Assembly (NCBI GenBank): GCA_965203685.1
Contig: OZ241908.1
Location: 1,178,001 to 1,242,000 of the forward strand
From: VXYL01 sp965203685
GTDB lineage: Bacteria; Pseudomonadota; Gammaproteobacteria; Pseudomonadales; Azotimanducaceae
Direction of reading: 5' to 3'
DNA length: 64,000 nt
A model generated the notes under the pieces. It had not been told where the DNA came from, ran no database searches, and was given only the letters and a program-made list of their open reading frames with translations. The position numbers were made by a program, and so were the translations under genes. Below are positions 33,245-41,600 of the stretch, piece by piece. Within the stretch, counting starts at the first letter, position 1; the number at the start of each line of letters is the position of its first letter.

Positions 33245-34507
33245 GTGCAAGCCATCGACGCGATCGAAGTCGGCGGGCTGCTGCGCCCCGGCATGCGTGT
33301 CTGGGTGGCGGGTAGCAGCAACGAACCCCGAGCCTTGGTCGAAGGGCTGAGCCAAGCTTGCGAGCGCGACCCCACAACCGCGGAAGGGGTCACCTTTCTC
33401 CAGTTCGCATTCCCGGGCATGAACCGGTTCGACTTCTCGTCGCTCGGCGACGGTACGCGCATGGAGGCGTTTTTTCTGACGCGCGACTTGCGCGAGGGCC
33501 ATGAAAACGGTCGCGTGCAGTACCTGCCCATGCATATGCGCCATGTCTACGACTACCTGGCGCGCGGGATCGACATGGCTCTCATCCAGTGCACGCGGGA
33601 CACCGCCGGCGTCTTGCGCGCCGGGCCGAACGTCGATTTCCACAGAGCGGCCCTTGGTGGCGCGAAGATCGTGGTTGCCGAACTGAACACGGCCTTGCCT
33701 GCGCCAGCGGGGGCACCGCCCATCGACGAGGCGTCCATCGACTACCTGGTGACGAGTGCCAACGGGCCGATGACGTTGCCGCCGGCCGAACCGGACGACG
33801 TCGCGCGCACCATCGGGGCGCATGTCGCGTCGTTGATCCACGACGGCGACTGCATACAGACGGGGATCGGCGCGATCCCGGCGGCCATTCTCGCGGCGCT
33901 CGCGGACAAGAACGACCTTGGGCTGCACGGTGGTTTGCTCGACGACGGCGGCCGCGCATTGATCGACGCCGGCGTCATCAACGGGGCCGCCAAGAGCCAT
34001 ATGCAAGGTGCCCACGTCACGGGCATGCTGGTCGGCAGCGCTGAACTCTTCGAATGGGCTGCCTCGCGGGCCGACGTGTTCCTCGTCGGCGCGGATGTCA
34101 CCCACGAGAGCCGCACGATCGCGCTCATCGACAACTTCGTGTCGATCAACTCGGCGGTCGAGGTGGACCTCGACGGCCAAGTCAATGCGGAGGTCGTCGC
34201 TGGCCGTCAGATCTCCGGCGTGGGCGGAGCGGTGGACTTCATGCGCGCGGCACGCATGTCCAGCGGTGGGCGTTCCATCGTCGCGATGACCGCCACGGCC
34301 GCGCGCGGCAAGGTGTCACGCATCGTGCCGCGCACCGCCGTCGTGACGGCGCTGCGTACCGACGTGGACATCGTGGTGACGGAGTACGGCATCGCCAAGC
34401 TGCACGGCGCCAGCCAAGACGCACGGGCCGAGGCCCTGATCGCGATTGCCCATCCAGACTTCCGCACCGAGCTCAGACGCGCTTGGCAGACCGGTGCGGC
34501 TTCGTAA
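33245..34507 (+). CDS. Acetyl-CoA hydrolase/4-hydroxybutyrate CoA-transferase-like protein
   Basis: A 420-residue class I CoA-transferase of the acetyl-CoA hydrolase/4-hydroxybutyrate transferase family. Characteristic pieces are the QTGIGAIPAAILAALADKND stretch, GLHGGLLDDGGRALIDAGVI, and NFVSINSAVEVDLDGQVNAE, where the glutamate of SAVEVDL is the covalent-thioester nucleophile in this family. The GVGGAVDFMRAARMS and VVTEYGIAKLHGAS motifs are also typical. The GTG start lies eight bases after the larB stop, so it is cotranscribed. The substrate is uncertain; succinyl-, acetyl- or hydroxyacyl-CoA are possible. Confidence 0.88.
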   Translation: MQAIDAIEVGGLLRPGMRVWVAGSSNEPRALVEGLSQACERDPTTAEGVTFLQFAFPGMNRFDFSSLGDGTRMEAFFLTRDLREGHENGRVQYLPMHMRHVYDYLARGIDMALIQCTRDTAGVLRAGPNVDFHRAALGGAKIVVAELNTALPAPAGAPPIDEASIDYLVTSANGPMTLPPAEPDDVARTIGAHVASLIHDGDCIQTGIGAIPAAILAALADKNDLGLHGGLLDDGGRALIDAGVINGAAKSHMQGAHVTGMLVGSAELFEWAASRADVFLVGADVTHESRTIALIDNFVSINSAVEVDLDGQVNAEVVAGRQISGVGGAVDFMRAARMSSGGRSIVAMTATAARGKVSRIVPRTAVVTALRTDVDIVVTEYGIAKLHGASQDARAEALIAIAHPDFRTELRRAWQTGAAS

Positions 34508-34583
34508 CTCGGCCGTTGGCGCCCGTTTGGCGCGATTCAGGTCTCGGGCCGGCCGAGGCGATGGGCGAGGATTTCTGCCGGCG

Positions 34584-34919
34584 TCACAGTTCGACACCGT
34601 ACCGGTCGACGATCTCTCGGAACGCAGCGGTCAAGGTCTCTAACGGCATCAGATCGAGATTGAAATCGGTCAATCTCGCTGCGCTGGCGTACGCGGCGAA
34701 GAATCTTCGCGGGTCGATCCCTTCGGCGACTAGGTCGATGTCGGAGCGATCCGTGAACGGTCGCGTCGTCTCGAAGGCGGATCCGATGCCCACAACGCGC
34801 GTCGCGCCTTCGTTTCGCAGGTGCGCGACGATTCGACGAGCGTCCGCCAACGCTCGCTCGCGGTCGCCGGACTCGAAATGCGTGGCCCGGAGGTGGTTCA
34901 GCAACCCGGCGCGGTCCAT
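34584..34919 (-). CDS. MNT-type nucleotidyltransferase domain protein, without a HEPN partner
   Basis: A 111-residue minimal nucleotidyltransferase with the GSAFETTRPFTDRSDIDLVA motif, which matches the GS...(x)DxD pattern that binds metal and nucleotide. Such small proteins normally pair with a HEPN-domain toxin, which they modify or inhibit. No HEPN frame is found in the 77 bp before the CoA-transferase or the 168 bp before larE. It is also the only minus-strand gene between larB and larE. It may be the remnant of a MNT/HEPN module. Confidence 0.8.
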   Translation of the reverse strand: MDRAGLLNHLRATHFESGDRERALADARRIVAHLRNEGATRVVGIGSAFETTRPFTDRSDIDLVAEGIDPRRFFAAYASAARLTDFNLDLMPLETLTAAFREIVDRYGVEL

Positions 34920-34945
34920 GGGTGAACTCTACCCGATCCGCGCGC

Positions 34946-34981
34946 GCGGACGTCCACGAACCGCTTGCGGTTCGCGTCCGC
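34946..34981. repeat. Nested palindrome of the dispersed repeat family
   Basis: Outer arms GCGGACG (34946-34952) and CGTCCGC (34975-34981) enclose a second inverted repeat, CGAACCGC-TT-GCGGTTCG (34957-34974). This is the same two-part design as the last unit of the 6.5-kb array. It lies between the divergent nucleotidyltransferase and larE genes, in a region where a promoter would be expected. Confidence 0.8.
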
Positions 34982-35087
34982 CATTCCGTCCTCGTGCAGG
35001 GCTCGTTGCTTACCGAGGACGGTAAGCGTACGTTGCGGTTGCGCACGAAGTTGATGCGCGTCGGGAACGGTGAGACGATGGGCCGCT

Positions 35088-35945
35088 ATGGCCTCGCCCA
35101 CACTCAGCGACGACGTTGCCGGCAAGTACGCCGCACTCCAGACCAATGTACGCGACTTGGAGCGCGTGATCGTCGCGTTCTCGGGCGGCGTTGACAGTTC
35201 GCTGGTCGCCTATGTCGCCGCCGAGACGCTCGGTGAAGACGCGTTGGCCGTCACCTCGGGCTCGCAGAGCCTGAAGCGTAGCGACCTCAAGCTCGCCGGC
35301 GAGTTGGCCGAGAAGTGGGGCATGCGCCACCGGGTCATCGTCACCGACGAAGTCTCGAAACCCGAGTACCGTGCGAACCCGGTCAACCGCTGCTTCTACT
35401 GCAAGACCACGTTGTATGACGCGCTGGCGCGCATCGCGACCGACGAGGGCTACGATCACGTCCTGAACGGCACCAACATCGACGACCTGGGCGACCACCG
35501 GCCCGGACTGATCGCCGCCAACGACTTCCACGTGATTTCGCCCCTCGTCGATGCCGGATTCGACAAGGCGGACATCCGCGCGCTTGCCGCACACCTCGGA
35601 CTCGACAATGCCGCCAAGCCGCAGTCAGCGTGCCTGTCGAGCCGCTTCCCCTATGGATCGCACATTACTGAACAGCGCCTCGCACAGGTTGAGGCCGCCG
35701 AGGATGCGCTCGCTGCCCTCGGCTTCTCGCAGTACCGCGTTCGCCACCACGAAGAGGTGGCACGGATCGAGCTGGTCGCCGCCGAGTTGCCGCGGGCGCT
35801 TTCGATGCGCGAGCAGATCCAGGCGGCCGTGAAGGCCACGGGCTACCGCTTCGTGGCTGTAGACCTTGGCGGGTTTCGGTCCGGATCCTTGAACGAAGGG
35901 CTGATCGACGTCGTCCAGGTTTTCGACGCGGGATCTGGCGCTTGA
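35088..35945 (+). CDS. larE: ATP-dependent sacrificial sulfur transferase LarE
   Basis: A 285-residue LarE of the PP-loop ATPase family. It adenylates the bis-carboxylated nicotinic acid mononucleotide made by LarB and transfers sulfur to it. The PP-loop is AFSGGVDSSLVAY; LNGTNIDDLGDHRPGL and KPQSACLSSRFPYG are family-specific. The cysteine of SACLSSR is at the position of the sacrificial Cys that becomes dehydroalanine in single-turnover LarE. The CFYCK motif near residues 100-110 gives further cysteines. ATG at 35088 is preferred to a GTG 18 bases earlier. It is separated from larCB by a CoA-transferase and a reversed gene. Confidence 0.92.
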   Translation: MASPTLSDDVAGKYAALQTNVRDLERVIVAFSGGVDSSLVAYVAAETLGEDALAVTSGSQSLKRSDLKLAGELAEKWGMRHRVIVTDEVSKPEYRANPVNRCFYCKTTLYDALARIATDEGYDHVLNGTNIDDLGDHRPGLIAANDFHVISPLVDAGFDKADIRALAAHLGLDNAAKPQSACLSSRFPYGSHITEQRLAQVEAAEDALAALGFSQYRVRHHEEVARIELVAAELPRALSMREQIQAAVKATGYRFVAVDLGGFRSGSLNEGLIDVVQVFDAGSGA

Positions 35946-36046
35946 GGTAGCGAGTCGGGCGTAAGTGGTCCGACCGTTCAACGAGATTTGGAACAGGGTC
36001 TCGAACTGCGCGATCAGTCCTGACCACTGTATAAGGTCGTCATCAG

Positions 36047-36072
36047 CGACAAAATTGCATTGTATTTTGTCG
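36047..36072. promoter_or_regulatory. AT-rich inverted repeat upstream of the AAA/DUF4143 gene
   Basis: Perfect 9-bp arms CGACAAAAT (36047-36055) and ATTTTGTCG (36064-36072) flank TGCATTGT. This AT-rich palindrome sits 52 bp upstream of the ATPase start, in the only conspicuously AT-rich spot for many kilobases. Its position suits an operator overlapping the promoter, perhaps for an unlinked repressor; a hairpin in the leader is an alternative. Confidence 0.5.
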
Positions 36073-36124
36073 TCGTTCTAGACATTATCCAAGGATATGT
36101 GCCGTTGATGTAACCGTCCCGACC

Positions 36125-37549
36125 ATGGCGGACTTAATGACGAACATCCTCGAACGTCACGAACTGGGCTATTTGCAGGAGTGGGCCGGGCGGGAGTCTC
36201 GGAAGCCCCTCGTAATCCGTGGCGCGCGGCAAGTCGGCAAATCGACACTGGTACGCGAGTTCGCTCGCGTGTCGGGCATGCCCCTGGTGGAAATCAATCT
36301 GGAGCGGGATCCTCAGTTGGGCCAAGCCTTTGCCACCAATGACCCAGCCCAGATCCTGTCCACGCTCGCTCTGATGACGGGCGAAGCCATCGCCGCGGGC
36401 GAATGCCTGCTCTTCTTGGACGAGATTCAGGCCGTGCCGAGTGCCTTGGCGGCGCTCCGCTATTTCTACGAGGAGATGCCCGGCCTTCACGTTCTGGCTG
36501 CAGGTTCGCTGCTGGAACTGGCGCTCGGGGAGAAGGGGTTTTCCATGCCCGTGGGGCGCATCGAGTTCCTGCACCTAGGGCCGATGGATTTCGAGGATTT
36601 CCTGGTGGCCGTCGGGCGGCCGCATCTGGCGGAACACCTCCGGACTTTCTCACTTGGCGATGGCTTCCCGGAGCCGGTGCACGCGCAATACTTGGACCTG
36701 CTCAGGCAGTACTGGGTCGTCGGCGGGCTGCCCGAGGCGGTCTCTGCCTATGCATCAACTACCGTTGGCGAGCCGCGAGACTTTGGATCCATCGCGCGGG
36801 TTCAACAGACCATGCTCGCGACCTACCGGGACGACTTCGCCAGGTACAGTCACGGTCGCCTCAAGGAACGGATGCAGTTGGTCTTCGATCGCTTGCCGGC
36901 GTTGGTCGGGCGCAAGTTCAAGTACGTGGCTGTCAGCCGCGACCACCGCGCGAGTGAACTGGGCGACGCGCTTGTACACCTGTGCATGGCGCGCGTTGCG
37001 TGGAAGGTCGAACGGACGGCCGCCAACGGCTTGCCGCTGGGCGCGGAGGTCGACGAGCGCCATTTCAAGTGCCTGACCATGGACGTCGGCATGATGTGCG
37101 CTGCCCTGCACCTCAACACGATCGACCTCGGCAAGGAGAGTCCCGTGCTCGTCAACGACGGTGCAGTCGCGGAACAGTTCGTGGGACAACACTTGCTCAC
37201 GAGCGGGCTGCCCTACGAGGCGCCGACGCTGCACTACTGGGCGCGCGAGGCGCGCAACGCCGCAGCGGAAGTCGACTACGTGCTCCCGGTCGGTCGGCAC
37301 GTTGTGCCCGTCGAGATCAAGGCCGGGACCACCGGGTCGCTCCGTTCCCTTCACCAGTTCCTTATCGGGAAGCGCCGCGACTTCGCCATCCGGCTCAATG
37401 CCGACGTCCCGAGCCTGCTGCACGACACCCGGCGGATTGCCGACGGCTCTGCGGTCGACTATCGCTTGTTGTCGTTGCCCCTTTACCTTGCGGGCCAGGT
37501 GCGGCGACTGGCCGCCCAGTGCCTGGAGTCCGAACAGGATCGTCTCTGA
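36125..37549 (+). CDS. AAA ATPase with C-terminal DUF4143 (nuclease-like) domain
   Basis: A 474-residue member of the AAA_14/DUF4143 family. Walker A is IRGARQVGKSTL (about residues 31-42) and Walker B is LLFLDEIQAVP (about 97-107). The GSLLELAL stretch and the RIEFLHLGPMDFEDFL sensor region follow. The C-terminal DUF4143 domain ends in EVDYVLPVGRHVVPVEIKAG, a PD-(D/E)xK-like nuclease signature. Such proteins are common, often horizontally transferred single genes of unknown role, and are sometimes linked to toxin or anti-mobile-element functions. No partner gene is adjacent. Confidence 0.87.
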   Translation: MADLMTNILERHELGYLQEWAGRESRKPLVIRGARQVGKSTLVREFARVSGMPLVEINLERDPQLGQAFATNDPAQILSTLALMTGEAIAAGECLLFLDEIQAVPSALAALRYFYEEMPGLHVLAAGSLLELALGEKGFSMPVGRIEFLHLGPMDFEDFLVAVGRPHLAEHLRTFSLGDGFPEPVHAQYLDLLRQYWVVGGLPEAVSAYASTTVGEPRDFGSIARVQQTMLATYRDDFARYSHGRLKERMQLVFDRLPALVGRKFKYVAVSRDHRASELGDALVHLCMARVAWKVERTAANGLPLGAEVDERHFKCLTMDVGMMCAALHLNTIDLGKESPVLVNDGAVAEQFVGQHLLTSGLPYEAPTLHYWAREARNAAAEVDYVLPVGRHVVPVEIKAGTTGSLRSLHQFLIGKRRDFAIRLNADVPSLLHDTRRIADGSAVDYRLLSLPLYLAGQVRRLAAQCLESEQDRL

Positions 37550-37660
37550 ACGAAACGTAGTGGTCACCGTTCGGGACTGAGCAAGCCACGGCGAGCGCGT
37601 GTGTTTCCGCAGGCTGGGAGGGGTGTAGACTCTACGACATTCGACGGAGGAACCAGCCAA

Positions 37661-38491
37661 ATGCGTCGATGCTGTCTATTGGTCTTTGCCGTGCTGCTGG
37701 CTGGCTGTGCATCGGTGTCCGATGAAGGCGCCGTGGCGAGCACCGCAGCGACCGCGCCGCTAGAGTCCGCCCCTGCGGAGCAGGTGGCGCCGGTGCCTGA
37801 CCCGACCGTGGCGCGCTTTGCAGCGGACCCGGAACCGTCAACGTCCAGTTCGTACGTTACGGAGGCGGACGAGTCGGATGTGCCGTTGGAGGTGATGACG
37901 GTCATCGAGGAACGCATCCAGACGCTTGAAGATCGTCGCCGGATCTATCGCGACTTGGCGAAAGGCAAGCGGCTTTATGCCCTTGACCAGATCGACGAAG
38001 CCTTCCCTTACCTGCTCGATACCGCGCAGCGCGGCTTCAAGGATTCGCAGGCCCGCGTCGGACACATCTACCTGCAGGGACTCGGCGACGTCGAGCCGGA
38101 CGCGACCCAGGGCGTGGGCTGGCTTGGCGTGGCGTCGACCGGCGAGACTTCTCCCGGCATCCGCAACTACTTCAACGACATCTGGCGACGCATACCGGAA
38201 ACCCATGTCGCATACTTCGAAGAGGTGGTCGAGGACTACCGGTCACGCTACGGCGAGCAGGCCACGGGCGTTGTCTGCGACTTGAACCGGCCGCTACGTA
38301 GTTTCGTCAAGGAGTTGCACTGTTTCTTTGAGGCGCCCCTCCCTGAAGAGATTCGCATACTGCTGAAGGACTTTCAGGGCAGCGAGGAAGCGCGCGAGTT
38401 CATCGAGGAGCGCATTGCGGCCGCGCGCCAAGCGATCGAAGACGCGGAGCGCTGCGCGAACCCATCGCAAGGCGGCGCCGTGGGTTGCTAG
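37661..38491 (+). CDS. Sel1-like lipoprotein, paralogue of the gene at 45.4 kb
   Basis: A 276-residue lipoprotein: signal peptide ending in the lipobox LLAGC (Cys about residue 16), a flexible acidic linker, then a Sel1/TPR-like helical repeat region. The core GKRLYALDQIDEAFPYLLDT, then AQRGFKDSQARVGHIYLQGL and TQGVGWLGVAS, is repeated closely in the minus-strand protein at 45368-45916 (GRQLYRAKKYAEAIPYLEFA ... GIGWLGVAASGES). Both also end with a VVC...C region, so the cysteines may be disulphide-bonded. GGAGG precedes the ATG. The protein flanks the TonB receptor and is likely outer-membrane anchored. Confidence 0.8.
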   Translation: MRRCCLLVFAVLLAGCASVSDEGAVASTAATAPLESAPAEQVAPVPDPTVARFAADPEPSTSSSYVTEADESDVPLEVMTVIEERIQTLEDRRRIYRDLAKGKRLYALDQIDEAFPYLLDTAQRGFKDSQARVGHIYLQGLGDVEPDATQGVGWLGVASTGETSPGIRNYFNDIWRRIPETHVAYFEEVVEDYRSRYGEQATGVVCDLNRPLRSFVKELHCFFEAPLPEEIRILLKDFQGSEEAREFIEERIAAARQAIEDAERCANPSQGGAVGC

Positions 38492-38697
38492 CCAACGTCC
38501 AGCATACGCAGCCACCCGGGTACTGCGAAACAAACTGTAACATTTGCTCACGAAGGTGTTGACGCCTCCGCGAGGGGCATGTTTAATCGGCCCGTCGGTA
38601 GCTTCGTAGGGGGCTGCGCGTACGTGGGTACGCTGGCCAAATGCGTTGCCGGCGCATAAAGGGTTCATGGAAATCCGTCCGCAATAGGGGAGCATCT

Positions 38698-41600
38698 ATG
38701 ATGAACAAGCACATCAAGCAGGCCATGATTTGGGCACTGCTCGCGACCTTCGGTCTTGCCGCCCTGAACCTAAGGGCTGCCGAGGACGATGACGACGAGG
38801 AAGAAGAGGACGACGAGGACGTCGAAGAGATCTTGGTTACAGGATCGTATATCCGACGCACCAACTTCGACCTGCCATCGCCGCGCGACGTCGTGGACGC
38901 AGTGGATCTTTCCCTTGCGGCCACTTCGGACCTAGGTGAGGTCGTCTTCGATCAGACCTTCCAAATCGGCGTGAACGCGAACTCGGCTCCAATCGAGTTC
39001 AACAGCGCCGACGACCAGGAGTTCCAGCAAGGCTCGGAAACCTGGGCCAACCTGCGCGGCTTGGGCACGCGTGCCACGCTGACGATGATGGACGGCCACC
39101 GCGTGCCGGCGAACGTCAACGGGTACGGTTCGCGAACCCGCCGAGCCGGCGCGGACTTGAACAACCTCTACCCCGGCATTGCCGTCGGTCGTTTGGAGAC
39201 GATCCTCGACGGCGCGTCGGCGTTGTACGGCGCGTCGGCCGTGTCGGGCGTGATCAACCTCGTGCCCCGCAAGGACTTTGACGGCTTGCAGGTGAACTAC
39301 GAGTTCCGCCAGCCGTTGGAGAATGGCGCACCCGAGAAGCGGCTCAGCCTCTTGGCTGGCGCCCAGGGCGAGCGGACCAGCGTGATCTTCGCATTGGAGA
39401 TCCGCGACCAGCAGCGCATGAAAGGCACGGACCGCCCGGAATACATCATCAGTTCGGCGAACTGGACCGGCCAGCTTGTCCACCCCTACCAGGAACGACC
39501 CTGGAGCCATCCTGGCGACTGGTATTCGCCGGTTCGGAACTCCGCTGGCGAGTTGCAGCCACCGATCACCAACCATGTTTGGCCGGAAGGCGAGGTCGCC
39601 GACCCTTGGGGTGCCCGCGGTTGGGGTGGCGGTGCCGGCTGGATCGCCGATCGCTACTCGCCGTCCCGCGAAGCCGTAGCGAATGGCAGGGCACCGGATC
39701 GTTTCATTCCGGGCGACGGTGCTGGACTGTGGTTTGTACCCATGCGCGTGCCGATGAACAGCACGGCGGTGGAGCGACATGAGGCCGGGATCGTTCGCAC
39801 GTTCATACCTGCCCATTGGCGGCGTGGTGGTGGCGCAATGACCGACCAGTACGGTGCCCTTTCAACAGTGGAAAGGCCTGACCCCGGTTGCGGCTACCTC
39901 TTTGGTGGTGGTAACGACCACACGCCGTTTATCCCCCCGATTGGCTTGGACGATCCGCGTCGCGATGTGCAGCCGGACGGCTGGAGTGAAGCCCGGTGGC
40001 AAGACCACTACGCGGACTCGACGCTGACGACGATCTTCGGCGATTCCGTTCGCAACCTCGGCTACAGCGACAACAACAAGACGAACAGCTACCTGAACGG
40101 GTTCATGACCGGCGAACTCGCCGGCATGTCGGCATGGCTCGGCGAGGAGATTCGCTTTGCCGGCAATACCAGCGACTGCCGTCAAGCCATTGGCGACACG
40201 TTCGACATTCGGGAGCGTCGTGACCAAGAGCAGGGCATGGCCTACTTCGAGCACGAGTTCAACGACTACGTGACGATTCACGGCGAGATGGTGGTGTCGC
40301 GCCTAGATTACGACACCCGCCAATACGCGCCGCGGTTCGACGACTGGCCTTGGGCAGGTAGCAATGCCAATGCACTCGGGATCCCGACCGCGGTAGGCTC
40401 CAACCCCGGCAACCCGTATCGATCGTTTGCCGACGGTACCAATGCCTTTTCGCTGCTCTATCCTGGTACGCCCGAGGGCGACCCCAACATGTTCTGCCGG
40501 CGAGAGGTCGATGGCGAAGGCAACGTCACGTGCCATGGCGACTCGTTCCTCAACTATCAGGACGCGAACAACAATGGTCGATACGACTATCTGCAGGAAC
40601 CGGGCGAGTTGCTGGTGTTCGCCCAGGACGCGAACGGCGACGGTATCCCTGACCGGGGTACTCGAGCCGTGGATGCGGACGGTGCCCCCCTGCTTGACGA
40701 TAACGGCGAGCAGATCTGGGTGCCGGACGTGGCCTTCAACCGCGATCCTAGGCACCGCGTGATCCTGCTGTCCGCCGTCGAAGACGCGGACGGCGACGGT
40801 GTCCCGGACCGTTTCGACCCTGACACGGTTGGCGCCGGCGGTATCCGACTCTTCGAGGATGTCACCTTGCGCGGCATGAACCTGTGGCCGAAGAATCCAC
40901 ACAACAACAACCTGCCGTGGCTCAACGACGACATGACGTGGAAGGACCGTACGCGGATCGAGAACTTCCGGTTCCGCTTGGGTACCGAAGTGTCCATCCC
41001 GGAGACCGAGTGGATTGTCGATGCCGACTGGATCTGGACTCTGGTGCGTCGTACGGACGACCGTCCTGAAGGCATCTGGCCGATGATGAATGCGGCGTTG
41101 CGTTGTCAGGGCGGCCAGTACGGAGACACGTGCTGGAACCCGTTTAGCACGCATTGGCTGGCGACGACCGAGGAAGGCGAACTGCAGCATGCCTACCGTA
41201 TGGATTCGGACACTGGCCAAAGCGCGTGGGATCCGAGGGAAGGCGCTTACATGAGCGATGCGATCAACACGGAGTCGGAGTTCGCCAACGCCGGCATCGT
41301 CCTCGTGCAGAACGAGAGGTCGTTGTCCATGCAGGTGTTGGACCTGGTTGTATCGAACGGGTCGCTGTTCCAGATCTACAACGACACGCCCGTCGGTATC
41401 GCGGCTGGAGTTCACTGGCGCCTCGAACGGGAGGAGTTGAACCCAGACGCATTCGCGCTGACCGGCGTCTCGTTGGGCGGGGACGAATTGATCGGCCTGA
41501 ACGCCGGTGAGTCGGTCAACCTGCAGGACACCGATGAAGAGACCCGGGCAGTGTTCGTCGAGGCGCAGATCACGCCCATCTCCCATCCGAAATGGGGTCA

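Noticed and set aside
36000..36124. tRNA or attachment site in the AT-rich stretch before the AAA ATPase
   Set aside because: No cloverleaf or acceptor stem could be drawn, and no integrase or direct repeats were seen.
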